Shown here: one piece after another, positions 45,470-53,503 of the stretch
How the letters are laid out: every line of letters begins with the position of its first letter
Numbering within the stretch: position 1 is the stretch's first letter
DNA from: Streptomyces zhihengii
GTDB lineage: Bacteria; Actinomycetota; Actinomycetes; Streptomycetales; Streptomycetaceae
DNA length: 64,000 bases
Reading direction: 5' to 3'
Assembly: GCF_016919245.1 (NCBI RefSeq)
Contig: NZ_JAFEJA010000002.1
Coordinates: forward strand, 2,234,501-2,298,500
Program-made: the position numbers and the translations under genes
The notes under the pieces: model-generated
Told to the model about the DNA's origin: nothing
The model's database searches: none
What the model saw: the letters and a program-made list of their open reading frames with translations, nothing else

Positions 45470-46057
45470 ATGACATCCGCCGTGACCACGCCCCTCACCC
45501 TCGGAGCCGGAGAAGCCCGCTCCCGCCTGCACGAACTGACCGTCATCGACGTCCGCACCCCCGGCGAGTACGCCGGCGGTCACGTGCCCGGTGCCCTCAA
45601 CATCCCCCTGGACCAGATCCGGCACGCCCTTCCGGACATCCGCCACGCCGCCGATCGCGGTGACGTCCTGGTCGTCTGCGCATCGGGCGCCCGTTCGGAG
45701 ACCGCCTGCCGCGTTCTCGCCGACAACGGCATCGACACCGCCACGCTCTCCGGCGGCACGGGCGCCTGGGCCGCCGCGGGCCACGACCTCCAGCGCCCTC
45801 AGGGCGGCGCCCGCGCCACCTGGGGCATGGAACGGCAGGTCCGATTCACCGCCGGCACCGTCGTGCTCCTCGGCCTTCTGCTGGGCGTCCTCCTCCACCC
45901 GGCCTTCCAGATCCTCTCCGCGGGCATCGCCGCCGGACTGGTCTTCTCCGCCCTCACCAACACCTGCGGCATGGCCGCCATGCTTGCCAAGCTGCCCCAC
46001 AACCGGCCCGGCCGCGCCGACCTCGACGACACGCTGACTCGGCTCCGCAGCCGCTGA
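45470..46057 (+). CDS. rhodanese with membrane (DUF2892) domain
   Basis: A 195-residue protein. Residues 1-115 are a rhodanese: VIDVRTPGEYAGGHVPGALN, active Cys in VVCASGARSETA. Two transmembrane helices (about 128-172) follow in a DUF2892-like tail ending CGMAAMLAKLPHN. It should present sulfurtransferase activity at the membrane face. The ATG at 45470 is immediately after AAAAGG; a GTG at 45482 is an alternative with better spacing. The CstR operator is 40 bases upstream. Confidence 0.82.
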   Translation: MTSAVTTPLTLGAGEARSRLHELTVIDVRTPGEYAGGHVPGALNIPLDQIRHALPDIRHAADRGDVLVVCASGARSETACRVLADNGIDTATLSGGTGAWAAAGHDLQRPQGGARATWGMERQVRFTAGTVVLLGLLLGVLLHPAFQILSAGIAAGLVFSALTNTCGMAAMLAKLPHNRPGRADLDDTLTRLRSR

Positions 46058-46315
46058 GCCGGCGAGGACGGGGGACCGGCACGGGCCGGTTCCCCGCCCT
46101 TTCCCTGCCGTTGCGGGCGAGCGGCCGAGTGGTCGGCAGGCGGCGTCAAGGTGTTCGAACAGTCACCCGCATCGGTGCCGCATGCGCACATACGGGCAGG
46201 CCGAAGGGAAAGGGGCTGGACCCGCCGGAGAAGCGACGGTGCGCCGGGCGTATCCCCGTCGTCCGCGGGAAGGCGTCGGTCCGGCAGGAGTGCACCACCG
46301 GTGAGGGGCGAGCAC

Positions 46316-47206
46316 ATGGCAACGATTTCTGCGCCGAAGGCCGACAGCGCGGCGGACATCGCGCCCGGCGCGCCGGGAGAGCGGGCGGTGGAGGCGGAGG
46401 AGCTGCCCTGGATCGAGGACGCGGGCAAGGTCGCGCCGATGGACGCCCGAGCCCTGTCCAAGGTCTTCTTCGAGCGTCTCCAGGTGCTGGAGGAAGGCAC
46501 CCGCGACCATCAGTACGCGCGCAACACGCTCATCGAGATGAACCTGTCCCTCGTCCACTTCGCGGCCCGCCGTTTTCGCAGCCGTGAGGGCGGTGACATG
46601 GACGAGGACATCACCCAAGTCGGCACCATCGGGCTGATCAAGGCGATCGACCGCTTCGACCTGTCCCGCGAAGTCGAGTTCACCACCTTCGCCATCCCCT
46701 ACATCGTCGGGGAGATCAAGCGTTTCTTCCGCGACACGACCTGGGCCGTCCACGTTCCCCGACGCCTGCAGGAACTGCGTGTCACTCTCGCGAAGGCGAA
46801 GGACGACCTCGCCGGGCGTCTGGACCGTGAGCCGACCGTCGCGGAAATGGCCCGCCATCTGGAGATGAGCGAACAGGAGGTCATCGACGGCCTGATCGCC
46901 TCCAACGGCTACAACGCGGGCCCGCTGGACCTGCCCGGGGAGGGCGAGGGCCCGGCCGGTGTCGCCCGTCCCTACTCCGACGCCATGGGTGCGGTGGATC
47001 CCGCACTGGAGACCGTCGAGGACCTGCACACGCTGGCCCCCCTCCTCGGCCGGCTCGACGAGCGGGACCGCCGGATCATCGGAATGCGGTTCGGTCAGGA
47101 GATGACCCAGGCCCAGATCGGCGCCGAACTCGGGATCTCCCAGATGCACGTCTCCCGTCTTCTGTCCCGGGCGGTCTCCCGTCTCCGGAGCGGCTTCTTC
47201 GCCTGA
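46316..47206 (+). CDS. RNA polymerase sigma factor, SigB/SigF/SigG type
   Basis: A 296-residue stress sigma factor. An N-terminal extension (about 1-50) precedes region 2: LIEMNLSLVHFAARRFRSRE, EDITQVGTIGLIKAIDRFDLSREVEFTTFAIPYIVGEIKRF. Region 3 contains VPRRLQELR, and region 4 is DERDRRIIGMRFGQEMTQAQIGAELGISQMHVSRLLSRAV. The ATG at 46316 has GAGGGG 8 bases upstream. No anti-sigma factor gene is adjacent, so control must be elsewhere or transcriptional. Confidence 0.92.
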   Translation: MATISAPKADSAADIAPGAPGERAVEAEELPWIEDAGKVAPMDARALSKVFFERLQVLEEGTRDHQYARNTLIEMNLSLVHFAARRFRSREGGDMDEDITQVGTIGLIKAIDRFDLSREVEFTTFAIPYIVGEIKRFFRDTTWAVHVPRRLQELRVTLAKAKDDLAGRLDREPTVAEMARHLEMSEQEVIDGLIASNGYNAGPLDLPGEGEGPAGVARPYSDAMGAVDPALETVEDLHTLAPLLGRLDERDRRIIGMRFGQEMTQAQIGAELGISQMHVSRLLSRAVSRLRSGFFA

Positions 47207-47247
47207 ACGACGCAGCCGTTCGTATCGTCACGAGAGGTGCCGGGAGA

Positions 47248-47283
47248 GGGCCGAACGGCTGTCACGCGGGGACCGTCGGGCCC
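47248..47283. promoter_or_regulatory. two GGGNCC-type palindromes upstream of flavodoxin gene
   Basis: GGGCCGAACGGCT (47248-47260) and GGGACCGTCGGGCCC (47269-47283). Similar elements precede several other genes to the right. They lie about 120-155 bases before the flavodoxin start. Confidence 0.4.
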
Positions 47284-47401
47284 TCGGCGACGGCCCCTGG
47301 CTTCGTATCGTGGAAGCAACGGGCTTGTTCAGGGGCTCGGCTGACCGCTTCGGCGCCGGTATGCGTGGTGTCCGCGCCGAAACGAAGAGGGCGGACGAAC
47401 C

Positions 47402-47944
47402 ATGGTGCAGGTGCTGGTCCTTCATGCCTCCGCGCACCACTCCACACAGGAGATCGCTTCGCGGATCGGCGAACGGCTGAGAACGCACGGTCATGATGCC
47501 GACGTGCGGGCACTGGACCAGGTGACCGGCGGGCACTGGCTCGACCAGTGCGACGCATTGGTGCTGGGAAGCGCGATTCACAACGGGGCTTGGCTGCCCC
47601 CTGCCGAGGCCCTCGTGCGTGGTGCGGTGCGGCAGTTGCGTGATCGGCCGGTGTGGATGTTCAGCGTCGGTATGTCCGCCGCTCTGCCCGGACCTGTGCG
47701 CCGTTTCGCGGACCGTGCGGTCCAACCGCGTATCGCCGAACTCGTCGACCTCGTCCGCCCTCGCGAGCATCGACGGTTCTCCGGGGTGATCCGGCGCGAG
47801 CACCTGGACCGCAAGGGGGCCGTCTTCTTCCGCCTTCTCGGTTGTCGCTATGGCGATCACCGGGACTGGGCGGCAGTCGAAGCGTGGGCTGACGAGATCG
47901 CAGCACAGCTCACGAAGCTGGCCGCCCGCCGCAGGGCGGGATGA
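47402..47944 (+). CDS. flavodoxin-domain protein (HemG-like)
   Basis: A 180-residue FMN-binding protein. The P-loop-like FMN site reads VLHASAHHSTQEIASRIGE, DALVLGSAIHNGAWLPPAEA and VWMFSVGMS. The family includes menaquinone-dependent protoporphyrinogen oxidase, and many actinobacterial members are redox-stress proteins. No membrane helix is seen. Its 3' end overlaps the convergent regulator gene by 35 bases. Confidence 0.82.
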   Translation: MVQVLVLHASAHHSTQEIASRIGERLRTHGHDADVRALDQVTGGHWLDQCDALVLGSAIHNGAWLPPAEALVRGAVRQLRDRPVWMFSVGMSAALPGPVRRFADRAVQPRIAELVDLVRPREHRRFSGVIRREHLDRKGAVFFRLLGCRYGDHRDWAAVEAWADEIAAQLTKLAARRRAG

Positions 47945-48626
47945 CATCTGCCGCTGCACCGCCGAGTACGGGGAAGGCGGCAAGCAGCGTCACCTGGAGC
48001 ATGTGCAGCGCCGTGGACGCCACGATCCCGCCTGCGTCGAAGACGCCCATCGCCTGCCGCACGGCACCCTCCCAGAGATCCGCGTGCCGCGGCGTCGCGA
48101 CGTGCCGCGGGTCAGGACGGCGCGTGCCCCACCGGTCCGGGGAGATGTGGTCCGGACGAGTCCAGGCCAGTGTGACCGCGCGGGCGGAGAAGGACGGACC
48201 GGCCCGTCCCGTGGTCGGCATGCCGGGCCTGCGCAGCAGCAGTGCGTCACCCCTGGCCGCGGTCGCCCGCTCCGAGCCGACGGTGCATTCGACTTCTCCG
48301 GACAGGACGGTGAGGGCCGTGACCCGCCCTTGTGCCGCCAGGGTGAAGCCGGTGCGGGCCGCGACGTCGAACTCGTCGATCCTGAAGAGCGGCCACGTCG
48401 CACAGCGCATTCCCAGCGTGGTGTGGTGCGTGGCCTCGTCGAAGGCGACGCGCGCCGCGAAGGCGCGCTCGCACCACGCGACGGCGCGGCTCGGTACCCG
48501 CACGCTGTGGCGGCTCGCGCCGACGGACACCGCGGTCGGGCAGTTGTGCGCCTCTGCCACGTTCCGTGCGCGGGGCAGCAGAAAGGACGTGTGCACTGCC
48601 GGCCGGTGATCCTCGTGCATCGCCAT
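47910..48626 (-). CDS. AraC-type ligand-binding protein lacking the DNA-binding domain
   Basis: A 238-residue protein corresponding to the N-terminal sensory part of AraC regulators: VRVPSRAVAWCERAFAARVA, LTVLSGEVECTVGSERATA (cupin fold), ARGDALLLRRPGMPTTGRAG. It continues to the linker STALHMLQVTLLAAFPVL, where full-length members enter the AraC helix-turn-helix; here the frame instead ends in 14 unrelated residues and a stop, within the end of the convergent flavodoxin gene. It is probably a truncated regulator or a pseudogene. The ATG (MAMHEDH) has GGAAGG upstream. Confidence 0.6.
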   Translation of the reverse strand: MAMHEDHRPAVHTSFLLPRARNVAEAHNCPTAVSVGASRHSVRVPSRAVAWCERAFAARVAFDEATHHTTLGMRCATWPLFRIDEFDVAARTGFTLAAQGRVTALTVLSGEVECTVGSERATAARGDALLLRRPGMPTTGRAGPSFSARAVTLAWTRPDHISPDRWGTRRPDPRHVATPRHADLWEGAVRQAMGVFDAGGIVASTALHMLQVTLLAAFPVLGGAAADVIPPCGGRPAS

Positions 48627-48789
48627 GCCTTCCGTTCGGAGCGAGTGGCGGTGCCGGATTGCTCCGAAGCGCGACAAGCGTGCAGAGGTCACCCTGGGAA
48701 GGGCGATGAGGTCACCGAAGGGCCATCCGTACGCTCTGTCAAGGGGCACGTCGTCCGACGAACCGGAACAGGCCACCGTTCCGGGTGGG

Positions 48790-49080
48790 CCTTCGCCACC
48801 GAACGTACTCCCGCGGCCTACGGTCCTGTCGCGGCAGCGGGCGCTGTCGCGGTCGCGGTCGGGCCTGTCGTCGGATGTGTCGCGACGGCCTGCTTCTCCT
48901 GGCGGTGGGTCTTCGCCGGGGAGGTCCTGCTCGTGCCCGGCATCCTGGTTCTCGGCCGCGGCATCGCCGACGCGCCGGTCTCCGGAGGCCCTCGCATCGA
49001 TCTCGTCGGCTCCGCGCTGTCCGCTGCTCGGCCTCGGGCTCCTCGCCCACTGCCGCCCGCCCGCCGCCCCGTCGTGACCG
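48790..49080 (+). pseudogene. MFS transporter fragment
   Basis: The plus strand reads AAYGPVAAAGAVAVAVGPVVG, then TACFSWRWVFAGEVLLVPGI and IDLVGSALSA, typical of transmembrane helices 5-6 of DHA2-type efflux MFS proteins (FSWRWVF motif). A frameshift puts LGLGLLAH in another frame and the remainder is absent. The start of the gene is not found. It lies between the truncated AraC gene and the P-type ATPase. Confidence 0.65.
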
Positions 49081-49301
49081 TCCCGGCGGACGGCCCGGAC
49101 GTCCCGCACCCCTGCCCCGGACGGCCCTGGTGGCGGCCTCCGGGCGGACGCAGGATGACAGGATGCCGCGTTTCGTGACGGCGGCCGGCGAGGAACGGCC
49201 GCCGCAACCCTGGAGCCCGTGATGGACGACTCACCCGCGGCCCTTCGCACGATCCGTAGGGTGACACCGGCGGCGAGGGCCGGAGCACCGCACGGGCCCG
49301 C

Positions 49302-52112
49302 ATGATGCGCACCACGACCCACGCGTCGGCCCGCGCCGCGGCGGGCGGTGGTCCCGCTGCTTCCCGTCCTGCCGCTGTCGTACGTCTCGCGGCCGCCGAC
49401 GTCTTCTCCGCGCTGGACACCTCGCGGCGCGGGCTCACACCCGAACAGGCGGCCGAGCGGCTGGCGGAGTACGGGGAGAACCGGCTGCCGCGGCCCCGCC
49501 GCCGGCCGGTCCGGAGAGAGTTGCTCGCACAGTTCAGGGACCTCTTCGCGGTAGTCCTGCTGGTCGCCTCGGCGATCACCTTCCTGGCGTACGGACTTCA
49601 GGAGCCGCGTGAGGCGGGCACTCTGCAGCTCGCGGTCGCGATTCTGGCCGTCGTCGTGCTGAACGCGGGCATCGGCTTCGCGCAGGAGTACTCGGCCGAG
49701 CGTACGGCGCAGGCCTTGGCGGCGATGGTGCCGCAAGCCTGCCGGGTGCTGAGGGGCGGGGAACGGCTGGACGCGCCCGCCCGCGAGCTGGTGCCGGGGG
49801 ACGTGGTGCTGCTGGAGGCCGGGGACGCCGTGTCGGCGGACTGCCGGGTGGTCGAAGCGCACGAACTCGCGGTCGACAACGCGCCCTTGACCGGGGAGAG
49901 CCAGGCGGCGGGCCGCACGGCCGAAGCGGTGGCGGCCGGGCCCGCGTTGGAGGCCCGCAACTGCGTCTTCATGGGGACCGATGTCGTCGCCGGCTCCGGG
50001 CGTGCCGTGGTCTTCGCCACGGGCGCCTCCACCGAGTTCGGCCGGATCTACCGGCTGGCCGCTGCCGCCCCCCGGCAGAGGACCCCGTTGCAGCGCCAGG
50101 TGGCCGTCATGGCCCGCCGGGTGGCAGGGGCGGCCCTGGCGACCGGGGCGCTGATGTTCGCTGTACGGCTGCCCGCCGGGGAGTCGGTTCTGCCCTCGTT
50201 CGTGTTCGCGCTGGGGGTGATGGTCGCCCTGGTGCCGGAAGGTCTGCCCGCCACCTTGTCGGTGTCCCTGGCCATCGGCGTGCGCAGGATGGCGCGGAGG
50301 CAGGCCCTGGTCAAGCAGCTGCTCGCGGTGGAGGCGCTCGGATCGACCACCGTGGTGTGCACCGACAAGACCGGCACGCTCACCCAGGCGGAGATGACCG
50401 TCACCCGGGTGTGGGCGGCCGGGAGCACTCATGAGGTGACGGGCGTGGGCTACGCCCCGCGCGGGGAGGTGGGCGACGCCGCGCCCGTGCGTGAGCTGCT
50501 GCGGGTGGCCGGTCTGTGCTGCGACGCGCGGCTGGTGCCGCCGTCGGGACCCGGGGAGCGCTGGCGGGTGCTGGGCGACACGACCGAGGGCGCGCTGCTG
50601 GTCGTCGCGGCCAAGGCCGGTCTGGACATGGAGGCGGAAGCGGCGGCAGCACCGCGGGTGACGGTGTTCCCCTTCGACTCCCGGCGCAAGCTGATGACCA
50701 CCGTCCACCGGATCGCGACGGGCCACCAGGCATGCGTCAAGGGAGCCCCTGCCGAACTGCTGGCGCGCTGTACGCACGCGGAACGTGACGGGCGACGGGA
50801 GCCCGTGACCGAGCGGGACCGTGCGGCGGTGGTGGCGGCGGGCGACGGACTGGCCTCCCAGGGACTGCGTGTGCTGGCCGTCGCCCGACGCGAGGTCGAC
50901 GGGCCCCGACCCACGCGGCAGGAGGCGGAGTCCGGTCTGGTCCTCCTCGGCCTGGTGGGCATGCTGGACCCGCCTCGGCCGGAGGTCACCGAGGCGGTCG
51001 CCGCCTGCCGGCGGGCCGGTATCCGGATCGTCATGGTCACGGGGGACCACCCGCTGACCGGAGAGGCCGTGGCCCGCAGGGTGGGGATCGTGCGGGGGCC
51101 GGATCCCGTGGTGGTGACCGGTGCGGGCCTGGACACCATGGGCGGCGAACAGCTCGACGCACTGCTCGCCGAACCGTCTGAACTGCTGTTGTGCCGCGTC
51201 AGCCCGGAGCACAAGATGCGCGTGGTCGAGGCCTTCCAGCGGCGGGGCGAGGTGGTGGCGGTCACCGGCGACGGCGCGAACGACGCCCCCGCGCTCAAGC
51301 ACGCGGACATCGGTGTGGCGATGGGGGCCGGAGGCACCGACGTGGCCCGAGAGGCGGCCGCGATGGTCCTGCTGGACGATTCGTTCGCCTCCATCGCGGC
51401 GGCCGTCCGGCTCGGCCGGGCCGTCTACCAGAACATCCGCAAGTTCCTCGTCTATCTGTTCAGCCACAACATCGGGGAGCTGGTCCCCATTCTGGCGGCC
51501 ACCTTCGCGGGCTTTCCGCTGGTGCCCATCAGCGCTGTGCAGATCCTCGCCATCGACCTGGGCTCGGACGTTCTTCCGGCCCTGGCCCTGGGCGCCGAGC
51601 CCCCTGAGCCCGATGTCATGGACCGTCCCCCGCGATCCCGCCGGGAGCGGCTCTTCTCGGCCGCCGTGATGGGACGGGTCCTGTTCCTCGGCGGTATCCA
51701 GGCCGTCTGCGTCACGGCCGTCTTCTTCTGGCACGTCCTCGCATCGGGGATCCCGTTCGACGACTTCACCAAGGACACTCCCGTCTACCGGGAGGCGATC
51801 ACCATGGTCCAGGCGGGGATCGTGCTCAGCCAGTTCTTCAACGCGCTCGCCGTGCGCACCGACCGGCAGAGCATCCGGACGGCGGGCCTGTTCTCCAACC
51901 CCGCCCTGCTCGCCGCGGGCGGCTTCGGCCTCGCCCTCATGGTCGCGGTGAGCTATCTGCCGCCGCTCCAGGCAGTCTTCGGCACCGCTCCGCTCGACGC
52001 CGAGGACTGGGCCGTCCTGGCCGCGCTCGGCACCCTGCCGCTGCTGGCGGACGAGATCCGCAAGGCGTCGCTGCGCCGACGCGATGCGCGCCGGGAAGGA
52101 GCCCCACCGTGA
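49302..52112 (+). CDS. P2-type cation-transporting ATPase
   Basis: A 936-residue ion pump. The N-terminal cation ATPase domain (LDTSRRGLTPEQAAERLAEYGENRL) precedes ten predicted transmembrane helices. The A domain contains APLTGES, the phosphorylation site is D355 in CTDKTGTLT, the N domain has CVKGAPAELL, and the P-loop end reads TGDGANDAPALKHADIGVAMG. Membrane motif VPEGLPATLSVSLAIG is of the Ca/Na-type, with no CPx, so it transports a Ca2+- or Na+/K+-like ion. Two TrkA-like genes overlap its 3' end (GTGA and ATGA-type overlaps), indicating joint ion homeostasis. Confidence 0.92.
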   Translation: MMRTTTHASARAAAGGGPAASRPAAVVRLAAADVFSALDTSRRGLTPEQAAERLAEYGENRLPRPRRRPVRRELLAQFRDLFAVVLLVASAITFLAYGLQEPREAGTLQLAVAILAVVVLNAGIGFAQEYSAERTAQALAAMVPQACRVLRGGERLDAPARELVPGDVVLLEAGDAVSADCRVVEAHELAVDNAPLTGESQAAGRTAEAVAAGPALEARNCVFMGTDVVAGSGRAVVFATGASTEFGRIYRLAAAAPRQRTPLQRQVAVMARRVAGAALATGALMFAVRLPAGESVLPSFVFALGVMVALVPEGLPATLSVSLAIGVRRMARRQALVKQLLAVEALGSTTVVCTDKTGTLTQAEMTVTRVWAAGSTHEVTGVGYAPRGEVGDAAPVRELLRVAGLCCDARLVPPSGPGERWRVLGDTTEGALLVVAAKAGLDMEAEAAAAPRVTVFPFDSRRKLMTTVHRIATGHQACVKGAPAELLARCTHAERDGRREPVTERDRAAVVAAGDGLASQGLRVLAVARREVDGPRPTRQEAESGLVLLGLVGMLDPPRPEVTEAVAACRRAGIRIVMVTGDHPLTGEAVARRVGIVRGPDPVVVTGAGLDTMGGEQLDALLAEPSELLLCRVSPEHKMRVVEAFQRRGEVVAVTGDGANDAPALKHADIGVAMGAGGTDVAREAAAMVLLDDSFASIAAAVRLGRAVYQNIRKFLVYLFSHNIGELVPILAATFAGFPLVPISAVQILAIDLGSDVLPALALGAEPPEPDVMDRPPRSRRERLFSAAVMGRVLFLGGIQAVCVTAVFFWHVLASGIPFDDFTKDTPVYREAITMVQAGIVLSQFFNALAVRTDRQSIRTAGLFSNPALLAAGGFGLALMVAVSYLPPLQAVFGTAPLDAEDWAVLAALGTLPLLADEIRKASLRRRDARREGAPP

Positions 52113-52768
52113 AGGTCGTCATCGTCGGCTGCGGACGGGTGGGTGCCGCCCTCGCCGCTCTCCTCGCCGCGGAGGGGCACGAGACCGAGGTCGTCGACCG
52201 GTGCCCCCGGGCCGCCGGTCGGCTGCCCGACAGTCCTCGCATCCGCTTCCACGAGGGCAACGGCTTCAGCCGCGCCGTGCTCCGTGACGCCGGGATCGGG
52301 CACGCGGACGCCTTCGTCGCCGTCACCTCGCGGGACAACAGCAACATCGTCAGTGCGCGTACGGCGAAGGACACCTACCGCGTGCCGATCGTCCTCGCCC
52401 GCGTCCACGATCCACGCCGCGCCGACATCTACCGCGACCTCGGCATCCCCACCGTGTCCGGAGTCCGCTGGACCGTGCACCAGTTCCACCGGATGCTGCT
52501 GCACCGCCACCTCAGCCCCGAACTCAGTTTCGGCAACGGGGAGTCCCTGCTGGTCCGCTCGGAGGTGCCCGCCTACCTCGTCGGCCGGCGGCTGACCGAG
52601 TTCGACGTCGACGGCGAGATCCGTGTCGTCGAGGTCACCCGCGCGGGACGTTCCCTCATCCCCGCGCACAGCACAACCGCGCAGGCGGGCGACCTCGTCA
52701 CCGTCGCCGTCGCCGCGACGGCGCTCGGCAGGCTGCGCGGCTTCCTCGGCAAGGAGCCGGGAACGTGA
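52109..52768 (+). CDS. TrkA-family K+ channel/transport regulator (RCK)
   Basis: A 219-residue cytoplasmic NAD(H)-binding regulatory protein. The Rossmann start VVIVGCGRVGAALAALLAAEGHE and VVDR mark the RCK_N domain; RCK_C follows (VGRRLTEFDVDGEIRVVEV). Begins at GTG overlapping the ATPase stop and overlaps the next gene by 4 bases. No Trk/Ktr membrane subunit gene is nearby. Confidence 0.85.
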   Translation: MKVVIVGCGRVGAALAALLAAEGHETEVVDRCPRAAGRLPDSPRIRFHEGNGFSRAVLRDAGIGHADAFVAVTSRDNSNIVSARTAKDTYRVPIVLARVHDPRRADIYRDLGIPTVSGVRWTVHQFHRMLLHRHLSPELSFGNGESLLVRSEVPAYLVGRRLTEFDVDGEIRVVEVTRAGRSLIPAHSTTAQAGDLVTVAVAATALGRLRGFLGKEPGT

Positions 52769-53421
52769 ACGTACTCATCGCCGGCGCGGGACGGCTCGGC
52801 ACCCAGATCGCCCAGGTGCTCTCCGCCGCCCACAACGCCGTCACCCTCGTCGACACCGACGAGGACCGCCTGGCCGCCCTGGAAGGCCGGGTCCCGGTGC
52901 GGCTGATGGCGGGCGACGCCTGCGAACCTGCCCTCCTGGAGCGCTCCGGCGCCCTGACCGCTGATCTCCTCATCGCCACCACCGGCGACGACGAGGACAA
53001 CCTCGTCATCAGTCTCCTCGCCAAGAGGCAGTTCGCTGTGCCACGCGTCGCCGCTCGTGTCAACGAAGCCGACAACGCCTGGCTGTTCGACGACCGCTGG
53101 GGCGTCGACGTCGCCGTGCCCTCCGCCACCCCGCTGATCTCCCTCATCGAGGAGGCCACCGGTGCCACCGACACCGTGGCCCTGCTGAGACTCAGCAAGG
53201 CCGGGGTCGAGGTCATCGAGACGGCCATCACCCGGCAGTCCCGGACGGCGGGCCGGGCCCTGGGCGACGTGGTCCTGCCCGAGGGCACGGTGGTCGCCAC
53301 CATCGTGCGGGACGGGCAGCCGACCGTGCCGGACCCGGCGGAGAGGTTGCGCCCCGGTGACGAACTCCTCGTCGTCTCCCACACGGCCACCGAGCAGGAG
53401 ATCCATGCGGCTTTCCAGTGA
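52765..53421 (+). CDS. TrkA-family K+ transport regulator (RCK)
   Basis: A 218-residue second RCK protein: NVLIAGAGRLGTQIAQVLSAA at the start, a VTLVDTDEDRL acidic residue after strand 2, LIATTGDDEDN, and a C-terminal RCK_C (GRALGDVVLPEGTVVATIVRDG). It differs from the upstream protein, so the two could make a hetero-octameric gate. The end is 82 bases from the convergent metal ATPase. Confidence 0.87.
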   Translation: MNVLIAGAGRLGTQIAQVLSAAHNAVTLVDTDEDRLAALEGRVPVRLMAGDACEPALLERSGALTADLLIATTGDDEDNLVISLLAKRQFAVPRVAARVNEADNAWLFDDRWGVDVAVPSATPLISLIEEATGATDTVALLRLSKAGVEVIETAITRQSRTAGRALGDVVLPEGTVVATIVRDGQPTVPDPAERLRPGDELLVVSHTATEQEIHAAFQ

Positions 53422-53503
53422 GTGGCCACCGCTCCGCGGTGCGAGCCGCCCCGCAGCCGCCTGCGCCGTCCGGTGGCGCACTCCCGGGGCGAGGAGCGGG
53501 CCC

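Noticed and set aside
47910..51734. 1274-codon open frame on the minus strand
   Set aside because: It runs antisense through the P2-type ATPase and owes its length to G/C-biased third positions. Only its last 238 codons (from 48626) look like a real AraC-type domain.
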